This document shows positions 7,801 through 15,877 of a DNA stretch of 31,522 nucleotides, one piece after another. Each line of letters opens with the position of its first letter. The first letter of the stretch is position 1. The translations under genes and the position numbers were made by a program. The notes below the pieces were generated by a model that worked only from the letters and a program-made list of their open reading frames with translations, ran no database searches and had not been told where the DNA came from. The DNA is from Flavobacteriales bacterium UBA3376 (GTDB taxonomy: Bacteria > Bacteroidota > Bacteroidia > Flavobacteriales > Weeksellaceae), in contig DEQC01000105.1 in the NCBI GenBank assembly GCA_002359055.1, positions 16,656 through 48,177 of the forward strand. Direction: 5' to 3'.

Positions 7801-8495
7801 TGTTTAAGAATTTGAGCAAACAAGATATTAATGATACAGTCGAAGCTTATGCAAAAGCCATCGATTATGCTCAAATCCTTTTCATACCAGGTGGAGCTTC
7901 AGCAGGCGATGAACCCGATGGTTCTGGAAAATTCATTGCTACCGTTTTAAGAAACGAAAAAGTGAAAGAAAGTGTTCATAGATTGTTGGAAAGAGATGGC
8001 TTGGTGTTAGGGATTTGTAATGGATTCCAAGGATTAATTAAATCAGGTTTGCTTCCTTATGGGAAAATTCAAGATTTGAAAGACGATACACCTACTTTAA
8101 CTTACAACGAAATTGGTACAAGAATTACTTCTATGGTTCGCGTGAAAGTCAATCCTTCACATTCACCTTGGTTAAAAGGAATGGCAGGAATGGAATATTG
8201 GTTGCCGTTTTCACATGGTGAAGGTAGATTTATGTCCGATGAGAATAATTTGAAAAAATTAATTGACCAAAATCAAATCGCTACTCAATATGTAGATTTG
8301 GATGGAAATGTAGCTGTTGAAATGCCTTACAATCCAAATGGTTCTGTGATGGGCGTTGAAGGTTTGGTGAGTCCATGTGGGAAAATTTTCGGACGCATGG
8401 GACATTCTGAAAGAGTAGAAGAAGGAACTTATTTAAATATTTCAGGAGTAGAAAATGTAAGTATTTTCAAAAATGGAATTGAATATTTTAAATAA
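4794..8495 (+). CDS. purL: Phosphoribosylformylglycinamidine synthase (FGAM synthase), large single-chain form
   Basis: 1233 aa. It catalyses the fourth step of purine synthesis: FGAR plus glutamine and ATP gives FGAM. This is the large PurL with all domains in one chain: an N-terminal PurS-like part, the linker, two AIRS-type halves (FKNETHNHPTEVEPFGG in the first, IGGKDSMSGSY in the second) and a C-terminal glutaminase. The glutaminase shows PLFPGTNSEYDS, the nucleophile Cys1075 in GICNGFQG, and His1141/Glu1143 in SHGEGRF. The start is the ATG at 4794; the first codons (4798-4807) are also complementary to the riboswitch platform. An A/G stretch aaggaa (4771-4776) lies 18 nt upstream, too far for a typical Shine-Dalgarno. 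purF follows 80 nt downstream, with no strong terminator between. Confidence 0.97.
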   Translation: MNKRIFIQKKPSFEIHSRRVTKELQNLVTGIECKVFVIYDVFHITENQLKDSLFKVFADPVTDIAYHSLDEIVSNGKDIKYFATELLPGQYDQRGDSAEQCLQLIGLSEPEVHTALLYVFENISDEDLQKVKSYLINPVESREKNLDKLVETETHEVQPVATIDGFTDFDEEQLQNVHDQYGLSMGMDDLKFIQNYFKSIHRDPTETEILVLDTYWSDHCRHTTFETELTQIEFENQFKNTLQKTYEYYLELRKELNITSPIRLMDMATIMGKYLSRTGKVKNIDFSEEVNACSIVVPIDVDGKEEDWLFQFKNETHNHPTEVEPFGGASTCVGGAIRDPLSGRAYVYQAMRVSGSGNPLVDIKETIPGKLPQRYITKEAAKGNSSYGNQIGVAATHVREIYDSGYVAKRLEAGFVAGAVKKDWVRREEPMPGDKVILLGGETGRDGVGGATGSSKAHDGENIEELSSEVQKGNPIIERKILRLFRKKEVLALIKKSNDFGAGGVSVAIGEIARGVKVDLDAVPLKYEGLNGTEIALSESQERMAIVVEAKDVEKLQAYAKEENLDATVVAEVTTDDKMTIVWKGNKIVELERSFLDTNGVRKKATAQVVDLESANPFGSKEFSKENFIELMKDLNHASQKGLNELFDDSIGRGTVLKPFGGRTQNSPEDVSVQKFPTDGFTNSVSMASFGFDPRISRWSPYHGAYFAVMESVAKIVAAGGDCSEIRLTFQEYFESLRDDPKRWGKPLAALLGSIEAQKQLEIPAIGGKDSMSGSYQELDVPPTLISFAVCPNKTQKIKSATLQSPNSKLSVLIPNLTDDLLLDENNLKSVFDCIQNNNQKIISSAAVKFGGLAETIALMSFGNEIGVEVETTLDLMKFYPAAIVIEHSDDLEISNDLKDNFYELGKTNASKELKFNEVSISMNEILTEWKSTFSNLFPEKIEKSKTPVYDLEIKSDNLPIAPTILNKVAQPKVFMPLFPGTNSEYDSIKAFEKEGAEVEVGVFKNLSKQDINDTVEAYAKAIDYAQILFIPGGASAGDEPDGSGKFIATVLRNEKVKESVHRLLERDGLVLGICNGFQGLIKSGLLPYGKIQDLKDDTPTLTYNEIGTRITSMVRVKVNPSHSPWLKGMAGMEYWLPFSHGEGRFMSDENNLKKLIDQNQIATQYVDLDGNVAVEMPYNPNGSVMGVEGLVSPCGKIFGRMGHSERVEEGTYLNISGVENVSIFKNGIEYFK

Positions 8496-8530
8496 TTGAT
8501 CAAATTATTACAACAAATTAATAAGAATAA

Positions 8531-8562
8531 AATGGAGAGGAAATTCAATTTCCTCATCCATT
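8531..8562 (+). promoter_or_regulatory. Intercistronic hairpin between purL and purF
   Basis: gaggaaat (8537-8544) pairs perfectly with atttcctc (8548-8555) across a 3-nt loop; after a bulged A (8556), tgga (8533-8536) pairs with tcca (8557-8560). No T-run follows, so it is not a typical terminator. It lies 14 nt before the purF ATG and could affect mRNA stability or purF translation. Confidence 0.45.
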
Positions 8563-8575
8563 TAAATTCAATCAA

Positions 8576-10069
8576 ATGAAAACAAAAATTAAAAAACCTC
8601 AAGATTCTTTAGATTTTTACCAAAGAAATCATTTAAAAAGCATTTTAAATGATGAAGCTTTAGATAAAATGGAAGAAGAGTGCGGGGTTTTCGGAGTGTT
8701 TGCTCCAAAAAATATCGATACTTTTTCATTGTCTCAGTTTGGGATGTTTGCTTTGCAACATAGAGGGCAAGAGGCTTGTGGAATTTCTGTATTGAAAGAT
8801 GGCTACATCAAAACTTATAAATCAGAAGGTTTGGTTTTAGATGTTTTCAAGGATATTGAAAATATCGACGAATTTCAAGGAAATGCAGTGATTGGGCATA
8901 CCCGATATTCCGCTGCTGGAAGTGAAAGTTCGAAAAATATTCAACCGATTTATGCAGTGAATTATTATGGAAAACCACATTTTTCCATCGTTCACAATGG
9001 AAATGTAATCGAAACGGAAGAATTGAAAAAAGAATTGGTCAATGAAGGTTTACCTTTTTTAGCCAATACGGATACTGAAGTTATTCTGAGATCGATTCAA
9101 AAATATGCCGATTTAGAAGTTCATGAAGCGATTCAAAAAGGATTGAAAAGAATCAAAGGTGCATATTCAGTTTTATTGTTAGCCAAAGATTCCTTGGCAG
9201 CATTTAGAGATCCCAACGGAATTCGACCTTTGTGTATAGGTAAGATAGGTGAATCAGCTTATGTTTTCAGTTCGGAAACTTGTGCATTGGACGCTGTGGG
9301 TGCGACTTATGTGAGAGATGTTGAACCTGGTGAAATTGTAGTTGCCAACAAAGAAGGTTTGCATTCTTATGCATTGGAACAACCGACCAAAAGAAGAACT
9401 TGTTCTTTTGAATATATTTATTTTGCTCGACCTGACTCGAGAATGGATGGAAAAGAAATCTATGATTTAAGAGTTAAATGTGGAAAGAAACTCTACGAAC
9501 AATCTCCTGTAGAAGCTGATGTAGTAATAGGTGTGCCAGATTCAGGCGTGCCATCGGCCATCGGATATTCGGAAGCTTCTGGAATTCCGTTTGAACCAAT
9601 TTTGGTAAAAAATAGGTATATGAGTCGTTCGTTTATTTTGCCTTCTCAAGAAATGCGAGAGAGAGTAGTGAATTTGAAACTCAATCCAATCGCTGAGAAA
9701 ATTAAAGGTAGAAGATTGGTGATACTCGACGATTCGATTGTAAGAGGAACTACGAGCAAACTTTTGGTACAGATTTTAAAAGAAGCAGGTGCCAAAGAAA
9801 TTCATTTCAGAAGTGCATCTCCACCTATAGTTTCGCCTTGTCATTTGGGAATTGATATGCCGACAACCAAAGATTTGATTTCAGCAAATATGAGAAGAGA
9901 AGAATTGGTCGATTATTTGGGCGTGGATAGTTTAGATTTTCTAAATGTAGAAGGTCTGATGGATATTTTGGGTTCAAATGAACATTGCTTTGGATGTTTT
10001 ACAGGAAAATATCCAGTTGAAAAGACAAAAGCAAATACGGATTCTTATCAGAAAAAATTAAGGTATTAA
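8576..10069 (+). CDS. purF: Amidophosphoribosyltransferase, iron-sulfur type
   Basis: 497 aa. It makes phosphoribosylamine from PRPP and glutamine, the first step of purine synthesis. The N-terminal Ntn glutaminase nucleophile is expected at Cys36 (EECGVFGVF), so about 35 residues would be removed as a propeptide, longer than the 11 of Bacillus. Family motifs include HTRYSAAG, HNGNV, NTDTE and the PRPP loop VILDDSIVRGTT. Four Cys fit the [4Fe-4S] ligands of the B. subtilis type: Cys276 (RRTCSFEYIYF), Cys422 (SPCHLGID), Cys471 and Cys474 (HCFGCFTGKYP). Co-directional with purL, probably the same transcript and therefore under the guanine riboswitch if control includes polarity. A strong terminator follows. 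Confidence 0.96.
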   Translation: MKTKIKKPQDSLDFYQRNHLKSILNDEALDKMEEECGVFGVFAPKNIDTFSLSQFGMFALQHRGQEACGISVLKDGYIKTYKSEGLVLDVFKDIENIDEFQGNAVIGHTRYSAAGSESSKNIQPIYAVNYYGKPHFSIVHNGNVIETEELKKELVNEGLPFLANTDTEVILRSIQKYADLEVHEAIQKGLKRIKGAYSVLLLAKDSLAAFRDPNGIRPLCIGKIGESAYVFSSETCALDAVGATYVRDVEPGEIVVANKEGLHSYALEQPTKRRTCSFEYIYFARPDSRMDGKEIYDLRVKCGKKLYEQSPVEADVVIGVPDSGVPSAIGYSEASGIPFEPILVKNRYMSRSFILPSQEMRERVVNLKLNPIAEKIKGRRLVILDDSIVRGTTSKLLVQILKEAGAKEIHFRSASPPIVSPCHLGIDMPTTKDLISANMRREELVDYLGVDSLDFLNVEGLMDILGSNEHCFGCFTGKYPVEKTKANTDSYQKKLRY

Positions 10070-10098
10070 ATAATAAATAAAGGGTTTTAAAGTGATGA

Positions 10099-10131
10099 AA
10101 CAGGACTTGGATTTCTAAGTCCTGTTTTTTT
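10099..10131 (+). terminator. Rho-independent terminator of the purL-purF operon
   Basis: aacaggactt (10099-10108) pairs perfectly with aagtcctgtt (10117-10126), followed by T's to 10131. The T-run overlaps the stop codon of the convergent acetyltransferase gene (10130-10132). Confidence 0.9.
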
Positions 10132-10615
10132 ATGTCTTCATTTCATAAATGAAATCATCCATAAAATAACCATTTCCTATATCGAAAACTCCTTCTTCAA
10201 CTTTTAAAAAACCAACTCTTTCATAAAAAGCTATGGATTGAGTATTGTTTTTATTGACATTCAATCGAATGGAATTTTTATTGTTTTCTTTGGCAATTTC
10301 TTTGGATCTATCGATGAGAAATTTCCCCAAACCTTTTCCTCTGACTTTTGATTTTAGATATAATTTGGACAATTGAATGTTTTCTTCTTCCACTTCACAA
10401 ACCAAATAACCAATAGCTTCATTTTCTAAATATAGAATTTCCCAAAAAACTCCATCTTCCAATTCTTTTTGAATTTTTTCAGTCGAATAAAACAAATCCA
10501 GCATATAATCGATTTGTTGTTGTCCTATGATCGGAAAGTAGTGTTCTTCCCAAATTTCTCTTGCCAATTGTTGAACTGTACTGATATCTTCAGATTTGAG
10601 TTTGACTAATTTCAT
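10130..10615 (-). CDS. GNAT-family N-acetyltransferase
   Basis: 161 aa single GNAT domain. It transfers an acetyl group from acetyl-CoA to an amine of unknown identity. The acetyl-CoA pyrophosphate loop is visible as VRGKGLGKFLID, preceded by a beta strand IQLSKLYLKS, and the C-terminal part has the common NTQSIAFYERVGF (motif B). Start ATG at 10615. It is convergent with purF and shares its terminator region. No neighbour hints at the substrate; members of this subfamily act on small molecules or protein N-termini. Confidence 0.85.
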   Translation of the reverse strand: MKLVKLKSEDISTVQQLAREIWEEHYFPIIGQQQIDYMLDLFYSTEKIQKELEDGVFWEILYLENEAIGYLVCEVEEENIQLSKLYLKSKVRGKGLGKFLIDRSKEIAKENNKNSIRLNVNKNNTQSIAFYERVGFLKVEEGVFDIGNGYFMDDFIYEMKT

Positions 10616-10669
10616 ACAAATTTTTGTTTTGAAAAGTTCAAATTTAATAATAATTGGATTGATATCTCT

Positions 10670-10705
10670 TTGTTTTCAGTTTCACGAATTCAATGCTTAT
10701 ATTTG
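10670..10705 (+). promoter_or_regulatory. kbl promoter
   Basis: TATATTTG (10698-10705) is a full -7 match and lies 17 nt before the kbl ATG. The nearest TTG (10670-10672) is 25 nt upstream, slightly farther than usual, so the -33 assignment is uncertain. Confidence 0.5.
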
Positions 10706-10722
10706 TTAGCAAAAATTAAAAT

Positions 10723-11922
10723 ATGTACAGCGAAAAATTCAAACAACATTTAGTAGATCAGTTGGCTGATTTGGAAAGTCAAGGTTTATTCAAAAGAGAA
10801 AGAATAATTGCCTCAAAACAAGCGGCAGAAATTACATTAGAAGACGGTAGTAAATTGTTGAATTTCTGCGCCAATAACTATTTAGGATTATCTGATAATG
10901 CTGATGTGATCAAAGCTTCTCAAGATATTTTAGACAAAAGAGGTTATGGGATGTCGTCTGTACGTTTTATCTGTGGTACACAAGATATTCATAAAGAATT
11001 GGAAACTAAGATCTCCAAATTCTTAGGCATGGAAGACACAATTTTATATGCTGCTGCATTTGATGCAAATGGTGGTGTGTTTGAGCCTCTTTTTACTGAG
11101 GAAGACGCGATTATTTCTGATGAATTGAATCACGCTTCTATCATCGATGGCGTTCGCTTGTGTAAAGCTGCAAGATACCGTTACAAAAACAACGATATGG
11201 AAGATTTGGAAGCTCAATTAAAAGCAGCTTCTGAAAAGAATCATAGATTCAAAATCATAGTAACCGATGGAGTTTTCTCAATGGATGGTATAGTTGCCAA
11301 TCTAAAAGGTGTCTGTGATTTGGCAGATAAGTATGATGCTTTGGTGATGGTTGACGATTCTCATGCTACAGGATTTATTGGGAAAACAGGTCGTGGAACG
11401 CATGAATATTGCGATGTTATGGATAGAGTAGATATCATCACTTCGACTTTAGGAAAAGCTTTGGGTGGAGCGATGGGTGGATTTACTTCAGGTAAAAAGG
11501 AAATCATAGATATGCTTCGTCAAAGATCGAGACCTTATTTATTCTCAAACTCTTTGGCACCAGGAATTGTTGGTGCAGCAATTCATGTTTTGGATACCTT
11601 GGACAAAAGTACCGATTTGAGAGATAAGGTAATGGAGAACTCAAATTATTTCAGAGCAAAAATGAAAGAAGCAGGATTTGATATAGTTGAAGGCGAATCA
11701 GCCATCGTTCCTGTGATGCTTTACGATGCTAAATTGTCTCAAGAAATGGCCGACAAACTTCTGGATGAAGGAATTTATGTGATAGGATTCTTCTTCCCAG
11801 TTGTTCCAAGAGAACAAGCGAGAATTAGAGTTCAACTTTCGGCTTCTCATACAAAAGAGCAATTGGACAAAGCAATTGCAGCCTTTATTAAAGTTGGAAA
11901 AGAATTAAAAGTAATTGAATAA
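10723..11922 (+). CDS. kbl: Glycine C-acetyltransferase (2-amino-3-ketobutyrate CoA ligase)
   Basis: 399 aa PLP enzyme of the alpha-oxoamine synthase family, close to the E. coli Kbl length (398). It cleaves 2-amino-3-oxobutyrate with CoA to glycine and acetyl-CoA, the second step of threonine breakdown. Visible features: NFCANNYLGL near the N-terminus, DELNHASIIDG, the PLP aspartate region VDDSHATGF, and the PLP lysine Lys245 in STLGKALGGAMGG. FFFPVVPREQARIR near the C-terminus fits Kbl better than the BioF or Spt paralogues. Threonine dehydrogenase (tdh) is not next to it. It is monocistronic between its own promoter and a terminator. Confidence 0.93.
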   Translation: MYSEKFKQHLVDQLADLESQGLFKRERIIASKQAAEITLEDGSKLLNFCANNYLGLSDNADVIKASQDILDKRGYGMSSVRFICGTQDIHKELETKISKFLGMEDTILYAAAFDANGGVFEPLFTEEDAIISDELNHASIIDGVRLCKAARYRYKNNDMEDLEAQLKAASEKNHRFKIIVTDGVFSMDGIVANLKGVCDLADKYDALVMVDDSHATGFIGKTGRGTHEYCDVMDRVDIITSTLGKALGGAMGGFTSGKKEIIDMLRQRSRPYLFSNSLAPGIVGAAIHVLDTLDKSTDLRDKVMENSNYFRAKMKEAGFDIVEGESAIVPVMLYDAKLSQEMADKLLDEGIYVIGFFFPVVPREQARIRVQLSASHTKEQLDKAIAAFIKVGKELKVIE

Positions 11923-11941
11923 AACACAATAAACTTAAATG

Positions 11942-11975
11942 AAAATCCCATTTGAAATTTCAGATGGGATTTTTT
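11942..11975 (+). terminator. Bidirectional terminator between kbl and the methyltransferase gene
   Basis: A near-perfect stem runs from aaaatcccatttga (11942-11955) to tcagatgggatttt (about 11960-11973), with one wobble and T/A runs on both sides. It lies between convergent genes and can serve both. Confidence 0.85.
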
Positions 11976-11980
11976 ATTCA

Positions 11981-12679
11981 TTAAATCTTCTTCAATCTTG
12001 CGAGATAAGCTGAGCCGGCTTGTTTGACTTTCTCAGCCTTAAATCCACTGTTTTTTGCTAAACTTTTTAAATATTCAAAATCGATGAACAACCAAGGAAA
12101 TGGTTTTTGCTTTTTCCCTTTATAATAAACAGTAAATTCAACTTCTCCATAGTATTTTTCAATCGGCAAATCCAAACCATTCAACTCGTTGTACATATAA
12201 ATTAAATCCGTACTATCGATCAATATTTGACCATCATCTTTCAATAAATCATATAATTTGTTCAGATAAGTATTTACTTGATCAACTTTACCGAAAATTC
12301 CAGTTCCATTCATCAGCAATAATATTGTATCGAATTTTTCTTCTGGGAAATCCAGTACATGTTGACAAACGACTTTTCTAATTCCTCTCAATTTGCAAAC
12401 TTCACTTGACTTATGAGAAATTTCCAAAGCCGTAACATCCATTCCCAATTCATCTTGCAAATAAATGCTATGAGCTCCTGCACCTGCGCCTATGTCGAGC
12501 ACTTTACCACGAGTCAGTTCCATTGCCTTTTTTTCGATAAGATTCATTTTATCGAATTCTCTGAACAAATATGCCACAGACATAACTTCCAATTCAGATA
12601 TGGTAGTTTCAGTCAAAAGATCTTCTGGTGAATTGTCATGATGAAAATCCCAAATCGCTTGCCCCATCAAGTCGCTCAT
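11981..12679 (-). CDS. Class I SAM-dependent methyltransferase
   Basis: 232 aa. The SAM-binding motif I is VLDIGAGAGAHS (60-71), followed by the acidic residue at the end of beta2 (TALEIS) and a motif-IV-like FDTILLLMNGTGIFG. The N-terminal leader MSDLMGQAIWDFHHDN is conserved-looking and contains aromatic residues. The substrate cannot be told from sequence; small-molecule or protein methylation are both possible. It is a single gene, convergent with kbl and divergent from the beta-lactamase-fold gene. Confidence 0.85.
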   Translation of the reverse strand: MSDLMGQAIWDFHHDNSPEDLLTETTISELEVMSVAYLFREFDKMNLIEKKAMELTRGKVLDIGAGAGAHSIYLQDELGMDVTALEISHKSSEVCKLRGIRKVVCQHVLDFPEEKFDTILLLMNGTGIFGKVDQVNTYLNKLYDLLKDDGQILIDSTDLIYMYNELNGLDLPIEKYYGEVEFTVYYKGKKQKPFPWLFIDFEYLKSLAKNSGFKAEKVKQAGSAYLARLKKI

Positions 12680-12828
12680 TGATAAAAAATTTAAATCACG
12701 AATTTAAGGATTCTTTCTTTGGAAATTAAACTCGTTCGATAGGTTTATTCAAATCAGAAGTTGTTTGTTTTTCAATAAAGATAGATATTAGCAATCTATA
12801 TTTTAATTCAATTAAATCATCGACTATT

Positions 12829-14373
12829 ATGAGAATTCGTCACTTTTTTTCTTTATTAATTCTATTTACAAGTTTCATTACAAATGCCCAAAACATTGAC
12901 CTATTAAAGGTCGATGAAGTAGTTGAAAAAACACTTGAAACTTTCAATGTTCCAGGAATTGCTGTTGGAATTGTTCACAATGATGAAGTGGTTTTGGCCA
13001 AAGGATATGGAATTGCAAATATCAATACGGGCGAAAAAGTGAATTCAAGTACGAATTTTGGAATCGCTTCCAATTCTAAAGCATTTACCACAACTGCCAT
13101 TGCATTGCTGATTGATCAAGGAAAAATCAATTGGGACGATAGAGTGAAAAAATACATTCCTGAATTTAAAATGTATGATGATTATGTGACGGAAAACTTT
13201 ACCATTCGTGATTTGGTCGTTCATAGAAGTGGCTTGGGCTTGGGTGCGGGAGATTTGATGGTTTGGCCGGATGGTCATGATTTTACACCTGATGATATCA
13301 TTCAAAACATTCAACATCTAAAACCTGTTTCGGATTTTAGAACGAAATATGATTATGATAATCTGCTTTACATCATAGCCGGAGTTGTAATTGAAAGAGT
13401 TTCAGGGAAATCTTGGACAGATTTTATCGAAGAGAATTTCATTCAACCGCTCAATATGAATAGAACTGCAGCGAGTTGGAATACTCTGAAAGATAGAAGC
13501 AATGTGATTGTTCCTCATGTTCCAATCGATGGTGAATTGAAAGTGGTCGATCGATACACCAATTCTATTTTTGATGCAGCCGCTGGACTTTATTCAAATG
13601 TTGACGATTTGATTCATTGGGTGAAATTTCAATTGAATCATGGAAAAACTGAAGATGGAAGACAATTGGTTTCTGAAGAACAAATGAGACAACTTTCAAC
13701 TCCTCAAACCCTTCAACCGAATCGTACTACTGAGCCGTACAATACACTTTTCAGAGCTTATGGTCTTGGTTTTCAATTGCAAGATATGAACGGAAAATTA
13801 GAAGTTTCACATACCGGTGGACTCGAAGGTATAGTTACTCAAATCATTATGTATCCTCAATTGGACCTGGGAATTATCGTTCTGACCAACCAACAATCAG
13901 GTGCAGCTTTTATGTCGATTTCAAATACCATCAAGGATTTTTATTTGGGATTGCCCGAAAAAGATTGGGTGGAGCATTATTCTGAATTAATTGCAAAAAG
14001 ACAGGGAGATGCCGATCAAATTGTTTCAGAAGTTTGGAAAACAGTTGAAGAAAATAAGAAAAAGAGAATTGCTTATATCGACACTTTAGCCGGAACTTAT
14101 GAAGATCCATGGTTTGGTCAAGTGGAAATCAGTCAAAGCAAAGGAAAATTGAGATTTGTATCGAAAAGATCTTCTCAACTTCAAGGCGATATGTTCTATT
14201 ATAAAGGTGATACTTTTGCAGTGAAGTGGGACAACGCTTATTTACATGCAGATGCGTTTGCAATCATCGAAACTAAAGATGGAAAAGTCGTTGGAATGAA
14301 AATGCTACCGATTTCTCCTTTGACCGATTTTAGTTATGATTTCCAAGATTTAGACTTTAAGAAAGTGAATTGA
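12829..14373 (+). CDS. Exported serine hydrolase, beta-lactamase fold (class C/esterase-like) with DUF3471-like tail
   Basis: 514 aa. A Sec signal peptide covers about residues 1-20 (hydrophobic core SLLILFTSFI, cut after NAQ). The penicillin-binding/beta-lactamase fold shows the SxxK motif Ser81-Asn-Ser-Lys84, the YxN motif Tyr176-Asp-Asn178, and H-T-G-G (328-331) in place of the KTG box. After about residue 385 a separate small beta-rich domain resembles DUF3471. HTGG instead of KTG and the extra domain point to a peptidase or esterase of the serine beta-lactamase-like family rather than an antibiotic-degrading enzyme. Periplasmic or surface location is expected. The substrate is unknown. 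Confidence 0.88.
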   Translation: MRIRHFFSLLILFTSFITNAQNIDLLKVDEVVEKTLETFNVPGIAVGIVHNDEVVLAKGYGIANINTGEKVNSSTNFGIASNSKAFTTTAIALLIDQGKINWDDRVKKYIPEFKMYDDYVTENFTIRDLVVHRSGLGLGAGDLMVWPDGHDFTPDDIIQNIQHLKPVSDFRTKYDYDNLLYIIAGVVIERVSGKSWTDFIEENFIQPLNMNRTAASWNTLKDRSNVIVPHVPIDGELKVVDRYTNSIFDAAAGLYSNVDDLIHWVKFQLNHGKTEDGRQLVSEEQMRQLSTPQTLQPNRTTEPYNTLFRAYGLGFQLQDMNGKLEVSHTGGLEGIVTQIIMYPQLDLGIIVLTNQQSGAAFMSISNTIKDFYLGLPEKDWVEHYSELIAKRQGDADQIVSEVWKTVEENKKKRIAYIDTLAGTYEDPWFGQVEISQSKGKLRFVSKRSSQLQGDMFYYKGDTFAVKWDNAYLHADAFAIIETKDGKVVGMKMLPISPLTDFSYDFQDLDFKKVN

Positions 14374-14424
14374 TGCTTTTGATACAATTGATTCAGTTGC
14401 AATGAAATAAATGAGAAAAATCAA

Positions 14425-14454
14425 TTGGAGTTTCATTGTAAAGTAATATATTTG
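14425..14454 (+). promoter_or_regulatory. Promoter of the T9SS cargo gene at 14597
   Basis: TTG (14425-14427), 19-nt spacer, TATATTTG (14447-14454): one of the best promoter matches in the window. It predicts a leader of about 135 nt, within which ttcaaaga (14464-14471) and tctttgaa (14479-14486) form an 8-bp hairpin near the 5' end. An inverted repeat caatgaaa/tttcattg (14400-14407, 14431-14438) overlaps the -33 region. Confidence 0.75.
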
Positions 14455-14596
14455 CGTTTGATTTTCAAAGAGATAGGTTCTTTGAATTTCAAACCTAAAC
14501 CAGTAGAATTAAACTAACCCAACCGTTTTTTTTTAATTATCCAACAACTTAAATTTTAATTTCCCCCATAAATATGAGTTGAATTAAAACGTATTT

Positions 14597-15754
14597 ATGA
14601 AGTTTAATTTTTTACTGTTAAAGATAATTTTCTTTACACATTTAGCAAGTATGTCTTTTGCTCAATTGCCCGAACATCGCGGAATGTATGTGGACGGATT
14701 TGTTTCTCAAATTTTAGTAAATAAACAAGAAACCGATAAATTACTCGATTTTATAGAATCGAATCATTTCAATGCTTTGACTTTGTATGAATTGCATTTG
14801 ATCGATTTTGAAAATGTAAGACAAGTTCGAGAATTGTCGAGATTTATAAGAAATGCAAGAAAAATTGGTGTAAAATCCATAGGTGCAGCGGCCGAAAATG
14901 CAGATTTTTTTCTAAATAAAATCATTCCTTACAACCAATCCCAAGTCTCAAGAGCGAGATTCGATGTTTTGAATTTTGAATTTGAATTTTGGGTACCTGA
15001 GTTGTATCAAAATGGGAAATATTACTGCCAAAGCTATTTACAACCCAATGGATTTAGTTGTGATCAAAATGGTGCCTTTCAATTTTACTTACAAGAAATT
15101 CAGATCATTCATCTTCTTTCTCAAAACAATGGTTTGATTACTGAAGCTTATTTGGGTTGGTTTTCTCAAGAACAAGCTGATTCATTGCTTCCATACATCG
15201 ATCGATTGTTGCTGCATGCTTATGTTCAAAACCAAGAATTTGCATTTGAATATAGCAAAGAAAGACTTTTATTTTTGGAAAATACGAATGAACCCATTGA
15301 ATTAATTGGACTTTTTTCTTCTGAAGATCAATTTTTAAAACAATGGTTAAATGACAACGATAACGATTTGTTGTACGCTTATTCAATTTATCACGATGAT
15401 TTCATCAACTTTAGAAATTGGAACAAAGTTCATGAAAATGGTTATCAATGGTTTACTTATTCCGTACTTCCAGAAGATGCGAAGGTCATCGATACAAATG
15501 ATGAAACCATAGATTTAGAAGCGACTTTCGCAGCGAATATATCGATAGGACCAAATCCTGCTGATGATTTCGTTCAGTTGAAAGGAGATTTAGATTGGGT
15601 GAAAGAAGTAGTTATTTATGATTTGAATGGAGAGATAATTAAGAATTTTAACTTTTCTTCTAAAATATTTGTTAAAGAATTAAAAAAAGGTATATATTTA
15701 TTCCGTTTAATTGGTGAAAACCAAGTTCAAACGTTTCGTTTGTTAAAACATTAA
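14597..15754 (+). CDS. Secreted protein of unknown function with T9SS C-terminal sorting domain
   Basis: 385 aa. A Sec signal peptide covers residues 1-22 (cut after MSFAQ). The last 72 residues (from about 314, NISIGPNPADDFVQL) have the type A T9SS sorting pattern: PNP near the start, a beta-sandwich with IYDLNGEII, a GIYLFRL strand and a short basic end. The middle (about 25-300) alternates hydrophobic strands and helices (FNALTLYELHL, IGVKSIGAAAE, IDRLLLHAYV), which suggests a TIM-barrel-like fold as in glycoside hydrolases, but no family motif is recognised. The protein is expected to cross the outer membrane by T9SS and be attached to the surface or released. It is monocistronic with its own promoter and terminator. 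Confidence 0.8.
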   Translation: MKFNFLLLKIIFFTHLASMSFAQLPEHRGMYVDGFVSQILVNKQETDKLLDFIESNHFNALTLYELHLIDFENVRQVRELSRFIRNARKIGVKSIGAAAENADFFLNKIIPYNQSQVSRARFDVLNFEFEFWVPELYQNGKYYCQSYLQPNGFSCDQNGAFQFYLQEIQIIHLLSQNNGLITEAYLGWFSQEQADSLLPYIDRLLLHAYVQNQEFAFEYSKERLLFLENTNEPIELIGLFSSEDQFLKQWLNDNDNDLLYAYSIYHDDFINFRNWNKVHENGYQWFTYSVLPEDAKVIDTNDETIDLEATFAANISIGPNPADDFVQLKGDLDWVKEVVIYDLNGEIIKNFNFSSKIFVKELKKGIYLFRLIGENQVQTFRLLKH

Positions 15755-15778
15755 ATTTAATTAGTACATGAGAACGAG

Positions 15779-15806
15779 ATCGGCTCTAACTTTTGAGCCG
15801 ATTTTG
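15779..15806 (+). terminator. Terminator after the T9SS cargo gene
   Basis: atcggctc (15779-15786) pairs perfectly with gagccgat (15795-15802) around an 8-nt loop; a T-rich tail follows (tttgttgttgg). It is 24 nt past the stop codon. Confidence 0.8.
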
Positions 15807-15877
15807 TTGTTGGTTTAAAATCAACGATTTAATTCAACCAACATTAATTCATTGTCAAATTTCTTAGAAAATATTTT

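Noticed and set aside
12829..14373. Antibiotic-resistance beta-lactamase
   Set aside because: HTGG replaces KTG and an extra DUF3471-like domain is present, as in peptidase/esterase relatives.
14400..14438. Terminator of the beta-lactamase-fold gene
   Set aside because: 8-bp stem with a 23-nt loop and no T-run; too weak to call.
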